In this document: piece after piece, positions 1 to 7,690 of the stretch
Layout: the number at the start of each line of letters is the position of its first letter
How positions within the stretch are numbered: the first letter of the stretch is position 1
From: Synergistaceae bacterium
Lineage (GTDB): Bacteria; Synergistota; Synergistia; Synergistales; Synergistaceae
Assembly (NCBI GenBank): GCA_031271065.1
Contig: JAISWP010000116.1
Coordinates: forward strand, 1 to 17,244
Direction of reading: 5' to 3'
DNA length: 17,244 nucleotides
The notes under the pieces: generated by a model
The model's database searches: none
What the model was told of the DNA's origin: nothing
Seen by the model: the letters and a program-made list of their open reading frames with translations, nothing else
Made by a program: the position numbers and the translations under genes

Positions 1-62
1 ATTACTGCATTGGAAGAAGCTGCACGGTTTACATGGCGAAAAGCTGAAAATGAACGCCGCTG

Positions 63-1667
63 TCAGGATTTTCCCGTATATTCGTATACCGTATCGCCGG
101 CCGCAACGGTTTTGAGCGTTTTGATCTCCCGGATCTCGTCCTCGGGACATGTCATGTAATCCCTGTCTATAACGATAAAATCCGCGTATTTTCCCTCTTC
201 CAGGGAACCTTTCGCTGTTTCCTCGAACGACGCGTACGCCGGCCAGTTCGTGTAGGATCTCAGCGCTTCCTCCCGCGTCATGCGTTCCTCATGCCGCAGC
301 CCTCCTCCGGTGACCGCCGCGTGGAGGGCGCGCCACGGGTCGGCGGGTTCCACCGGGGCGTCGGTGCCGTTCGGGATCACCGCTCCCGTGCCGAGCAGTT
401 TTCTCCAGGCGTAAGCGTACTTCAGACGTTCCGGTCCCAGGCGGTCCGCTGCCATGTTCGCGTCGGATTCGGCGTGGACGGTCTGCATCGACGGGATCAC
501 GCCCAGTTCCGCGAACTTTCCGACGTCCTCCGGCCTGAGAATCTGGGCGTGTTCCACTCTGCACCTGTGGTCTTTAGGCGGGTTTCCGCGTATGACACGC
601 CCGTACGCGTCCAGGACCTGCCTGTTGGCCGCGTCTCCTATCGCGTGCACGCTCGCCTGAAATCCGGACGTATATGCCGCCGATATGAGTTCGTACAGTT
701 CTTCGTCCGAGAACATGCCGCTTCCCCTGTGTCCGGGCCTGTCGGAATAGTCGTCGGTCAGCAGCGCGCTCCTTGCCCCCAGCGAGCCGTCGGCGAGCAG
801 CTTGAGCGCCCTGACCTGGAATCTTCCGCCGTAGAGCCCCGTCTCGATTCCCCGCGAGAAGAATTCGCGCGCCTCGCCGAGCGTGTCCCGGACGCCATCG
901 CGCATTTTCACCATCACATCCAGCCGCAGGAAGAGGCGTCCGGACTCGTACAGCTCCCTCATGATCTCTATCGTATCGGGATATGCTCCCGCGTCCGAGG
1001 CGGACGTCACTCCGAAACGGAACAGTTCCCGCTGCGCCGCGGCGAGCGCGTCCTTCACGCGCTCCGGCGAGTCCTCCGGGATGGCGTCGTATATCGGGAC
1101 CATAGCGGCGTCGGTCATGACCCCGGTCGGGTCTCCCGACGCGTCCCGGATATACTCCCCTCCGACCGGGTCCGGCGTGCCGGAGTCGATCCCGGCAAGC
1201 CTGAGGGCGGCGCTGTTCGCCCATATCATGTGTCCGCACGCCCGGGTAAGCGCCGCAGGATGGTCCGGGGATGCCTCGTCCAGTTCGCGCCGCGTCGGCA
1301 GCTCCGGAGGATTCCAGACCGCGTGGTTCCATCCCCTCCCGAGCACCCATTCGCCGTCCCCGGCGCGCACAGCCGCCTCCCGGACCGACGAAAGTATCTC
1401 GTCCTTGGGTTTCCAGTGGGCGTCGATCCGCATCGCGGCCCTTCCGACATCGAGGAAGTGGAGGTGGGCGTCGTTCAGCCCTGGCAGCACCACGGCCCCG
1501 CGGAGATCTTCTACCCTGGCGCCTTCCTTTATATATCGCTCCGCCCCGGCGCGGTCTCCCGCGTAAATTATCCTGCCGCCGCGGCAGACCAGCGAATCGA
1601 CCGTCGAGAATGCTTCGTCCGCAGTGTATATCTTTCCGTTCGTCCACGCTGTCGTTTCGTGTGTCAT
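63..1667 (-). CDS. YtcJ/NfdA-type metal-dependent amidohydrolase
   Basis: A 534-residue amidohydrolase of the Amidohydro_3 group (YtcJ, N-substituted formamide deformylase NfdA and relatives), which hydrolyses C-N bonds of amide-like substrates; the substrate cannot be told from sequence. Visible motifs are the metal-binding HLH at residues 68-70 after a short N-terminal beta domain, KLLADGSLGAR at 289-299 whose Lys is the likely carbamylated or metal-bridging residue, HAIGD at 341-345, EHAQ at 372-375, and NGTDAP at 433-438 with the catalytic Asp436. A C-terminal segment (about 485-530) completes the composite beta domain. No signal peptide is seen, so it is probably cytosolic. Full length for the family. 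The ATG at 1667 is supported by a GAGGTG element about 8-13 bases upstream. It is divergent from the rhodanese gene, with about 160 bases between them. The family call is firm; the exact reaction is unknown. Confidence 0.9.
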   Translation of the reverse strand: MTHETTAWTNGKIYTADEAFSTVDSLVCRGGRIIYAGDRAGAERYIKEGARVEDLRGAVVLPGLNDAHLHFLDVGRAAMRIDAHWKPKDEILSSVREAAVRAGDGEWVLGRGWNHAVWNPPELPTRRELDEASPDHPAALTRACGHMIWANSAALRLAGIDSGTPDPVGGEYIRDASGDPTGVMTDAAMVPIYDAIPEDSPERVKDALAAAQRELFRFGVTSASDAGAYPDTIEIMRELYESGRLFLRLDVMVKMRDGVRDTLGEAREFFSRGIETGLYGGRFQVRALKLLADGSLGARSALLTDDYSDRPGHRGSGMFSDEELYELISAAYTSGFQASVHAIGDAANRQVLDAYGRVIRGNPPKDHRCRVEHAQILRPEDVGKFAELGVIPSMQTVHAESDANMAADRLGPERLKYAYAWRKLLGTGAVIPNGTDAPVEPADPWRALHAAVTGGGLRHEERMTREEALRSYTNWPAYASFEETAKGSLEEGKYADFIVIDRDYMTCPEDEIREIKTLKTVAAGDTVYEYTGKS

Positions 1668-1700
1668 CGCCGATCCCGCACCTCACTCTGTAAGACATTG

Positions 1701-1720
1701 CCGCAGAAAAGACCCTGCGG
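1701..1720. repeat. Small inverted repeat in the divergent intergenic region
   Basis: CCGCAG at 1701-1706 is complemented by CTGCGG at 1715-1720, a 6-bp stem with an 8-base loop. It lies 34-53 bases upstream of the amidohydrolase start, in its probable leader. It is not followed by a T-run in either direction. It could be an operator half-site pair or a leader hairpin, or chance in GC-rich DNA. Confidence 0.25.
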
Positions 1721-1749
1721 ATACGCGCGCCGCGGATGCCGAAAATTAT

Positions 1750-1776
1750 TTGATCATCGTTTCCAGGTGATATAAT
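1750..1776 (+). promoter_or_regulatory. Extended -10 promoter for the rhodanese gene
   Basis: A perfect TATAAT at 1771-1776 is preceded by TG at 1768-1769, giving an extended -10 element. The best -35 match, TTGATC at 1750-1755, has a short 15-base spacer, so the extended -10 probably compensates. Transcription would start near 1783, leaving a leader of about 45 bases before the TTG start of the exported rhodanese. Confidence 0.6.
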
Positions 1777-1827
1777 ACAACACCGAGGAAGATCCTCAAA
1801 ATTTCCTGGCAAGGAGTCTGATAGGTT

Positions 1828-2769
1828 TTGAAGTCAAAATTTGTGTTGAAAGCTGTGCTGTTAGGGATCATTGCGGCGATGGCGTGTTTTGCCGGCGGCG
1901 CGGCGTTTGCCGCCGACGGCGCGGAGACCTATGCCTCCCTTCTCGTTTCCGTAGAGTGGGTCAAGGCCAATCTGGACAAGGTGGTGCTGATCGACGCGAG
2001 AGCCCAGGCGCTTTACAAGGGGCAGCAGGGACACCTTCCCGGAGCTGTCAATGCCGAGTGGACGTACTTCGCGAATATGAACGGCAAGGCCGGCGACCCG
2101 GCCTACGGAGCGGTGCTGGACCCGGCGAATCTGGCAAAGAAGATAGGCGCTCTCGGCATCGACGGCAAGAAGGAAGTCATAGTCTACGGCGACGGCGGCG
2201 ACTGGGGCAACGCGGGATGGGTCGTGTGGATACTCCGCATGACGGGCCTGCGGAACGCGAAGATAATGGACGGCGGTTTCACCGTGTACCGCGCGTCCGG
2301 CGGCAAGACCTCCGACAAGACGACCACGAACAAGGCCGTCGCTTATCCCGGCGCCAAACTCGACGAGTCCTATATCGTCGGCACCGATTGGATGAAACAG
2401 AATTATAACGATCCCGAGGTCAAGGTCATCGACGTGCGCGGCGCGGACGAGTACACCGGCAAGATACGCCCCTTCGGAGAGCGCCGTCCCGGACATATCC
2501 CCGGAGCGGTCAATCTGTCCTGGGACAGCGTTTACACCAGCGACTTCAAGATACTCCCCGAGGCCGAGCTCGCGTCTGTGTTCGAGGGCGCCGGACTGAC
2601 CGACAAGAACCAGACGATAATATGCTACGACACCTCCGGCGTCCGAGGCGCTTTCATGACGATGATCCTCCGTCTCGCCGGCTATGCCAACGCCCGCGGT
2701 TACAACCCGTCGTACCAGGCCTGGTGCGCGGACGCTGGCACGGAGATAACCCAGGGGCCTAATCCCTGA
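1828..2769 (+). CDS. Exported two-domain rhodanese (thiosulfate/3-mercaptopyruvate sulfurtransferase type)
   Basis: A 313-residue protein with a Sec signal peptide (Lys-rich start, hydrophobic core at about 6-26, AFAAD cleavage region at about 26-30) followed by two rhodanese domains (about 35-160 and 180-305). It would move sulfane sulfur from thiosulfate or mercaptopyruvate to an acceptor outside the cytoplasm. The C-terminal domain has the active-site cysteine, Cys266, in ICYDTSGVRG. The N-terminal domain has VYGDGGDWGN at the same place and no cysteine, as usual for the inactive half of tandem rhodaneses. The active-site loop from Cys266 to the GV motif is by eye about two residues longer than in SseA/MST proteins, so substrate preference is open. 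The start is a TTG at 1828 with AAGGAG at 1811-1816; it gives an intact signal peptide. Apparently monocistronic, with a large hairpin directly after the stop. Confidence 0.9.
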   Translation: MKSKFVLKAVLLGIIAAMACFAGGAAFAADGAETYASLLVSVEWVKANLDKVVLIDARAQALYKGQQGHLPGAVNAEWTYFANMNGKAGDPAYGAVLDPANLAKKIGALGIDGKKEVIVYGDGGDWGNAGWVVWILRMTGLRNAKIMDGGFTVYRASGGKTSDKTTTNKAVAYPGAKLDESYIVGTDWMKQNYNDPEVKVIDVRGADEYTGKIRPFGERRPGHIPGAVNLSWDSVYTSDFKILPEAELASVFEGAGLTDKNQTIICYDTSGVRGAFMTMILRLAGYANARGYNPSYQAWCADAGTEITQGPNP

Positions 2770-2775
2770 ATGTGA

Positions 2776-2862
2776 AACGCTGATCACCCGGATAATTTGC
2801 GCGCGGCGGTGTATTTTCAAGACGAACCCGCGCCGCCGCGCGCGGAATATCTGATCAGCGTT
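2776..2862. terminator. Long GC-rich hairpin after the rhodanese gene
   Basis: Outer arms AACGCTGATCA (2776-2786) and its exact complement (2852-2862) enclose inner arms GCGCGCGGCGG (2799-2809) and its exact complement (2833-2843). Between them GATA and TT on the left can pair with AA and TATC on the right, so the whole can fold into one nearly continuous stem with a loop of about 23 bases. It begins 6 bases after the rhodanese stop. No T-run follows, so it is not a classical rho-independent terminator. Transcript-end protection, a rho-dependent end or a repeat element are alternatives. The structure is certain, its role is not. Confidence 0.55.
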
Positions 2863-3077
2863 CCGTCAGGAACCTCGCGCCGGAAGTTTTTTCCTGAAAT
2901 GATCCGTTTCGACGCTTTTGCTTAAAAAAATATCTCAATTTGTTTTACGCCTGATGGCGGCGTATTTAACCCCGGATGAATGCGCGCCGCTTCGTTCGAA
3001 AAATATTTGAGGGCCGCTTGTCCGTCAATTCCTTATTGACATTTTTGCAATGCCAATTGCCCAAATCCCTGTATTAG
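2863..3077. other. Gene-free stretch upstream of the purine operon
   Basis: No open frame with a ribosome-binding site is seen here. Two further inverted repeats occur: TCAGGAA at 2866-2872 with its complement at 2891-2897 (T-run at 2887-2892 inside and at the edge of the structure), and GCGGCG at 2957-2962 with CGCCGC at 2985-2990. An AT-rich stretch lies at about 2920-2945. A TTGACA at 3036-3041 has no acceptable -10 partner at normal spacing. No riboswitch fold was recognised. Confidence 0.4.
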
Positions 3078-3106
3078 TTGACAATGTTGGATCACTGGCT
3101 GATAAT
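3078..3106 (+). promoter_or_regulatory. Strong sigma-70-type promoter of the purSQLF operon
   Basis: TTGACA at 3078-3083 (perfect -35) is separated by 17 bases from GATAAT at 3101-3106 (5 of 6 to the -10 consensus). Transcription would begin near 3113, about 40 bases before the purS start. This short leader leaves no room for a purine riboswitch, so any purine control would have to act by an operator, which I did not identify. Confidence 0.75.
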
Positions 3107-3152
3107 ATTAGTATATCCTCTATTCTCGATTTTTTTGGGAGGCCATATCGTT

Positions 3153-3410
3153 ATGATGCGATTCAGAGTGGATGTTACCGTTCTTCCCAAGGACGGAGTT
3201 TTAGACATTCAGGGAAAGGCGGTGGAACACACGCTGAAGCGCAGCGGATACTCCGCTGTGGACGACGTGAGAGTGGGCCGTTTCATCAGGTTCTCAGTGG
3301 AGGCAAAGAGCGAATCCGCGGCGGGGACCCTGGTCGATTCGGCGGCGGACGACCTTCTGGCCAACGGTCTCATCGAGTCGTACACCTATAAACTGGAGCG
3401 GATACAGTGA
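3153..3410 (+). CDS. purS: Phosphoribosylformylglycinamidine synthase subunit PurS
   Basis: An 85-residue protein, normal for PurS, the small subunit that bridges PurQ and PurL in the three-part FGAM synthase of de novo purine synthesis. It begins MMRFRVDVTVLPKDGVLDIQGKAV and has the family pattern of a beta strand, a conserved pro-x-gly-val-x-asp-x-x-gly turn, a helix containing LKRSGY, then VDDVRVGRFIRF. The ATG at 3153 is chosen because GGGAGG lies at 3137-3142 with a 10-base spacing; the adjacent ATG at 3156 is the alternative. The frame stays open upstream to a TTG inside the promoter, but that has no ribosome-binding site. It overlaps purQ by 4 bases (GTGA), indicating coupled translation. 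Confidence 0.93.
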   Translation: MMRFRVDVTVLPKDGVLDIQGKAVEHTLKRSGYSAVDDVRVGRFIRFSVEAKSESAAGTLVDSAADDLLANGLIESYTYKLERIQ

Positions 3411-4138
3411 AAACCGCCGTCGTGGTTTTCCCCGGCAGCAACTGCGACGCGGACGTGGCGCGGGCGATTGCCGACAGCGATCTCGGGCCGGTGGAGATGG
3501 TCTGGCACGACGAAGGGGATTTCAAATCCGCCGGCGGTCCCGATCTGGTGGTGCTGCCGGGCGGGTTTGCCCACGGCGATTATCTGCGCTCCGGAGCCCT
3601 TGCCGCGAAGTCCCGCATCATGAAGGCGGTGAAGAGCCACGCCGACGGCGGCGGACTGGTGCTGGGCATCTGCAACGGCTTTCAGGTGCTGACCGAGGCC
3701 AGGCTTCTGCCGGGCGCGCTCCTGCCGAATAAAAACCTCAGGTTCATATGCGCTCCCTGCCATGTCAGGGTCGAGCGCAGCGACACTCCCTTTACGAAGG
3801 CTTTTAAAGAAGGTCAGGTGGTCCAGTTTCCGATAGCCCACCACGAGGGGCTCTATTTTCTGCCTCCCGACGAGCTGGCGGCGCTGGAATCCCGGGGGCA
3901 GGTCGTATTCCGCTACTCGGCCCCGGCGAAATTCGGAGAGCCTGCCGACGCGGGGGAGCGGTACTCTCCGAACGGGTCGCTCAATGGCATAGCAGGCGTC
4001 ATAAACAAACGGGGCAACGTGCTCGGCCTGATGCCTCACCCCGAACGCTCGACGCTGAAAAACCTCATCAGGGGAACGGACGGCAGGGTTTTCTGGCAGT
4101 CCCTCGGCGAGTATTTCGGAGTATGGGGGGATAAGTGA
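3407..4138 (+). CDS. purQ: Phosphoribosylformylglycinamidine synthase subunit PurQ (glutaminase)
   Basis: A 243-residue class I glutamine amidotransferase that supplies ammonia from glutamine to PurL for FGAR to FGAM conversion. N-terminal VVVFPGSNCDAD (residues 5-16) and LPGGFAHGDYLRSGA (50-64) are PurQ signatures. The catalytic triad is visible as Cys89 in GICNGFQ and His211/Glu213 in MPHPER. It starts with GTG at 3407, overlapping the purS stop by 4 bases, and ends at 4138 overlapping purL. Length and motifs are typical (family about 225-260 residues). Encoded between its two partner subunits, so it probably works as the PurSQL complex in the cytosol. Confidence 0.96.
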   Translation: MKTAVVVFPGSNCDADVARAIADSDLGPVEMVWHDEGDFKSAGGPDLVVLPGGFAHGDYLRSGALAAKSRIMKAVKSHADGGGLVLGICNGFQVLTEARLLPGALLPNKNLRFICAPCHVRVERSDTPFTKAFKEGQVVQFPIAHHEGLYFLPPDELAALESRGQVVFRYSAPAKFGEPADAGERYSPNGSLNGIAGVINKRGNVLGLMPHPERSTLKNLIRGTDGRVFWQSLGEYFGVWGDK

Positions 4139-6294
4139 TGAATTACCGCGACGCCGGTCTGTCAGACGGCGAATACAATAAGATAAAAGAGATGCTGGGG
4201 CGCGAGCCCAACGACCTTGAGACGATCCTCACAGGGGTTATGTGGTCGGAGCACTGCAGCTACAAATCCACCCGCAGGCTTCTCGCCAAATTTCCCCAGA
4301 AGGGCAGATATCTGGTCCAGGGACCGGGCGAAAACGCTGGAGTGGTCGACTGCCACGGCGGATGGGGCATGGCGTTCAAGGTGGAGAGCCACAATCATCC
4401 GTCCGCCGTCGCGCCGTATCAGGGGGCCGCGACCGGAGTGGGCGGGATAATCCGCGATATACTCGCTATGGGCGCCCGGCCCGCCGCGTCGATGGACGGG
4501 CTGTTCTTCGGGATGCCCGGTTCGGGCAGGTCCAGCGCGCTGGCGGAGGGGATCGTCGAGGGCATAGCCGGCTACGGCAACGCGGTCGGGGTGCCGACTA
4601 TCGGGGGCAAGACCTTCTATGACCCATGTTTCGAGGGCAATCCCCTGGTCAACGCGTTCAGCTGCGGGATAGTCAGGCTAGACCGGATAGTCAGTTCGAA
4701 GACGGCCCGGGTGGGGGACCTGGCCGTGCTCCTGGGCTCTAAGACCGGCAGGGACGGCATCGCGGGGGCGTCCTTCGCGTCGAGGGAACTGGACGAAGGC
4801 AATAGAGAGAGCAGAGGGCACATTCAAATCGGAGATCCCTTCGAGGAAAAACTTCTCATCGAGTGCTGTCTCGACCTGCTGGAGAGTGAATTGATCGTCT
4901 CCATGCAGGACATGGGGGCAGCCGGGATACTTTCGTCCTCGAGCGAGATCGCCCACAAGAGCGGCGTGGGGATAGAGATCGTCTGCGAGCGGATACCGCT
5001 GCGGGAAGAGATGGAGCCCTGGGAGATATTCCTCTCGGAGTCTCAGGAGAGGATGCTTCTGATAGTCTCGCCGGATAAATACGAAGATGTGCGCGCGACG
5101 GCGGACCATTACGCCCTCGAATGCGCCGCGGCCGGCAGCATAACGGACGATGGACGTTATCGGGTGATCAGAAACGGCGTGACCCTGGCCGACCTCCCGG
5201 TGGGAATACTGGGCGACGCTCCCGCCATAGACTGGCCGGCGGCGGTCCCGGCGGATATGGACGAGCGGCGGGCCGTGCCGCGCGATATGAAAAGTTCGGA
5301 CCCGGGAGGCGACCTGCTGAAGATGATAGGCTCTCCCCACGGATCGTGCAGGAGGGATATATGGACCCAGTACGACTGCCAGGTCCAGCTCCGCACAGCC
5401 GCGGAGCCGGGCGAGCCGGTGTCGGCCCTCCGGATGCCGGATTCCGACAGCCTGGTGCTGTTCGCGATGGAGGCCGAACCGTGGAAGTGCCGCGCCGATC
5501 CCAGGATCGGGGCCATGGAAACAATGGCCCATTCGATCCGCGTCCTGGCTCTGGCCGGCGCGGACGTGCTGGGCATGACGAACTGCCTCAACTTCCCCTC
5601 GCCGGAACACCCTGAGAACTACTACGAACTGGTCCAGTGCGTGGAAGGGCTCGCCGCCGTCTGCCGCGACATGGAGTGCCCGGTGGTCTCGGGCAACGTC
5701 AGCCTCTACAACGAGACGCCGCGCGGCGGGATTTATCCGACGCCGCTCGTGGTGACGGCCGGGCTCGTGCCTCACTATACGTATTTCGTGTCGGGAGGGC
5801 ACGCCCGCGAGGGCGACGAAGTATATCTCGCGGGGCCGACCTCCGGTTCTCTCGGGAGTTCGCGCTGGCAGGTGCTGTGTCACAGCAAAGATATGCGGCC
5901 GAAGGGCGCCTCTTGGATGTACGACGCGGCGAAGGAAAAAGATTTCGTCTCCAAAGCTGTTCTCGTCTCCCGCAAGGCGGACATCAAAAAAAGCGCCCGC
6001 GTCGTCGCGGGGGGCGGGCTTGCCGTGGCGCTGGCAAAGGAGGTCATATTCTCCGGGGTCGGAATGACCATAGACATCGCGGACAAAAACCCGGAGGAAG
6101 TCCTTTTCAGCGAGGGAGGTCCGCGGGCCCTTTATGTGATCCCCCCCGCGTCGGCGGAGAAGTTCGTCTCCTGCTGGAAGGGGTTCCCGGTGACGCGCCT
6201 GGGCACGGCCGGCGGAAACTCCCTCGTGGTGAAGGGCTGTTTCGAGGTCTCCCGCGATGATCTCGCCGCGGAGTTTTTCGGAGGCGGTAAGTAG
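4138..6294 (+). CDS. purL: Phosphoribosylformylglycinamidine synthase subunit PurL
   Basis: A 718-residue small-type PurL, the ATP-dependent synthetase subunit that makes FGAM from FGAR and ammonia. It lacks the fused glutaminase of the large enterobacterial PurL, consistent with separate purS and purQ just upstream. Motifs: WSEHCSYKSTRRLL (36-49, catalytic His39), HNHPSA (85-90), ATGVGGIIRDILAMGARP (98-115), the second-half signature CPVVSGNVSLYNET, and a late glycine-rich segment starting VVAGGGLAVALAKE. The ATG at 4138 shares one base with the purQ stop and sits about 7 bases after a G-run (4125-4130). A GTG at 4135 is an equally open alternative adding one residue. Two AIRS-like halves are complete. 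Confidence 0.96.
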   Translation: MNYRDAGLSDGEYNKIKEMLGREPNDLETILTGVMWSEHCSYKSTRRLLAKFPQKGRYLVQGPGENAGVVDCHGGWGMAFKVESHNHPSAVAPYQGAATGVGGIIRDILAMGARPAASMDGLFFGMPGSGRSSALAEGIVEGIAGYGNAVGVPTIGGKTFYDPCFEGNPLVNAFSCGIVRLDRIVSSKTARVGDLAVLLGSKTGRDGIAGASFASRELDEGNRESRGHIQIGDPFEEKLLIECCLDLLESELIVSMQDMGAAGILSSSSEIAHKSGVGIEIVCERIPLREEMEPWEIFLSESQERMLLIVSPDKYEDVRATADHYALECAAAGSITDDGRYRVIRNGVTLADLPVGILGDAPAIDWPAAVPADMDERRAVPRDMKSSDPGGDLLKMIGSPHGSCRRDIWTQYDCQVQLRTAAEPGEPVSALRMPDSDSLVLFAMEAEPWKCRADPRIGAMETMAHSIRVLALAGADVLGMTNCLNFPSPEHPENYYELVQCVEGLAAVCRDMECPVVSGNVSLYNETPRGGIYPTPLVVTAGLVPHYTYFVSGGHAREGDEVYLAGPTSGSLGSSRWQVLCHSKDMRPKGASWMYDAAKEKDFVSKAVLVSRKADIKKSARVVAGGGLAVALAKEVIFSGVGMTIDIADKNPEEVLFSEGGPRALYVIPPASAEKFVSCWKGFPVTRLGTAGGNSLVVKGCFEVSRDDLAAEFFGGGK

Positions 6295-6298
6295 ACTC

Positions 6299-7690
6299 GT
6301 GTGCGGGGTTTTCGGCGCGTTCAGCCCGCGCGATTATGTGGCTGAGGAGGTATATCTGGGTCTTTCGGCCCTTCAGCACAGAGGACAGGAATCGGCGGGC
6401 GTCGCCTGGATAGATTCCGACAGACGCATCAACGTGATAAAGGGCATGGGGCTCGTGTACGAGGCGCTGAGTCAGAGCGTGCTCGCGGAAACCCCGGCCA
6501 GGTCGGTCATAGGACACGTCCGTTACTCCACCGCCGGCGGCTCGATGCTTCAGAACGCCCAGCCAATATGCGCCAACTACGCGAAAGGTCCGGTGGCTGT
6601 GGCGCACAACGGAAACCTGACGAATTTCGACGCGCTCAGAAACACCCTGGAGAACAGGGGGGCCATATTCCAGTCCACCAGCGACACCGAGGCGATACTC
6701 CAGCTCATGGCCCATCAGCCCCGCAGAAGTCCCTTCGAGGCGCTTATGAGGGCTCTCGCGGAAGTGGAAGGCGCTTACTGTCTTGTGGTTCTGATGGAGG
6801 AGGGGTTAGTGGCGGCCCGTGATCCCTGGGGTTTCCGTCCTCTTTCCATCGGACGCCGCGGCGATAATTATTATGTGGCCTCCGAGAGCTGCGCTTTCAG
6901 CCTGCTCGGCGCTTCGTTCGTCCGGGACGTGGAACCGGGCGAGGTGATACTGATCGGCAGCGGCGGGCTCAAGTCCTACCGCCTGCCCGTCGAATCGGGG
7001 AAGAAGTGGCTCTGCTCATTCGAGTACGTCTATTTTGCCCGTCCCGACAGCATCATAGAGGGCAGGTCGGTCTACGAAGCCCGTCAGGAGATGGGGCGCA
7101 GACTCGCTCAGTCCGAATCGGTGGACGGGGTCGATTTCGTGGCGTCGTTCCCCGACAGCGGGACGACGGCCGCGCTTGGTTTCGCGGCGGAGTCGGGGAT
7201 TCCCTTCGAGGCCGCGGTGGTGCGCAACAGGTACGTCGGGCGCACATTTATACAGCCGACCCAGAAGGTTCGTGAGCTGGGAGTCAGAATAAAACTCTCC
7301 CCGAGCCCGTCCCTTTTCAAGGACCGCAGCGCGGTGCTGGTGGATGACTCCATAGTCAGGGGAACTACGGCCGGTCTCGTGGTGTCGATGATAAGGGAGT
7401 GCAGGGCCCGCGCGCTGCATCTGCGCATATCGTCCCCGCCCGTCCGGTTTCCCTGCTTCTACGGCATAGATACTCCGTCGAGCGGGGACCTGGCGGCGGC
7501 CAAATATTCCCTGAATGACATAGCAAAGACCGTTGGGGCGGATTCCCTGCGCTATCTTTCCGCTTCGGCTATGACCGACGCGATAGGACTGCCGCCGGAC
7601 TCGCTGTGCACGGCGTGTTTCGACGGGAACTATCTGGACGGGGACAGTTCTTCCTCTCCCCGCGGCTGCTGCGGGAAAATATTCGATTAG
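6299..7690 (+). CDS. purF: Amidophosphoribosyltransferase PurF ([4Fe-4S] type)
   Basis: A 463-residue enzyme for the committed step of purine synthesis, PRPP plus glutamine to 5-phosphoribosylamine. The start GTG at 6299 gives M-C-G-V-F-G, with Cys2 becoming the N-terminal glutaminase nucleophile after Met removal. Other motifs: LSALQHRGQESAG (22-34), YSTAG (76-80), HNGNLTN (103-109), STSDTE (126-131), DPWGFRPL (175-182) and the PRPP-binding VLVDDSIVRGTT (346-357). Cys239, Cys386, Cys437 and Cys440 match the four iron-sulfur ligands of the Bacillus subtilis-type enzyme. GGAGG lies at 6280-6284, 14 bases before this start. An in-frame ATG at 6257 inside purL would instead add a 15-residue propeptide. 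No terminator follows; its stop overlaps the convergent lemA stop. Confidence 0.95.
   Translation: MCGVFGAFSPRDYVAEEVYLGLSALQHRGQESAGVAWIDSDRRINVIKGMGLVYEALSQSVLAETPARSVIGHVRYSTAGGSMLQNAQPICANYAKGPVAVAHNGNLTNFDALRNTLENRGAIFQSTSDTEAILQLMAHQPRRSPFEALMRALAEVEGAYCLVVLMEEGLVAARDPWGFRPLSIGRRGDNYYVASESCAFSLLGASFVRDVEPGEVILIGSGGLKSYRLPVESGKKWLCSFEYVYFARPDSIIEGRSVYEARQEMGRRLAQSESVDGVDFVASFPDSGTTAALGFAAESGIPFEAAVVRNRYVGRTFIQPTQKVRELGVRIKLSPSPSLFKDRSAVLVDDSIVRGTTAGLVVSMIRECRARALHLRISSPPVRFPCFYGIDTPSSGDLAAAKYSLNDIAKTVGADSLRYLSASAMTDAIGLPPDSLCTACFDGNYLDGDSSSSPRGCCGKIFD

Noticed and set aside
1..62. Open plus-strand frames running off the left edge
   Set aside because: Two frames are open for 38-52 codons through the edge into the amidohydrolase gene, but the fragment before that gene is only 62 bases and shows no recognisable protein or ribosome-binding site.
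291..1775. Long plus-strand open frame opposite the amidohydrolase
   Set aside because: Arginine/proline/valine-rich translation without family features, produced by the GC-biased codon positions of the real minus-strand gene.
3036..3041. A second TTGACA upstream of purS
   Set aside because: No acceptable -10 box at 16-18 bases; the TTGACA at 3078 has a proper partner.
3078..3152. N-terminal extension of PurS from a TTG at 3078
   Set aside because: It would start inside the -35 box, has no ribosome-binding site and gives an N-terminus foreign to PurS; GGGAGG plus ATG at 3153 fits the family.
4678..5883. Long minus-strand frame inside purL
   Set aside because: Low-complexity His/Arg-rich shadow of purL with no start site or motifs.
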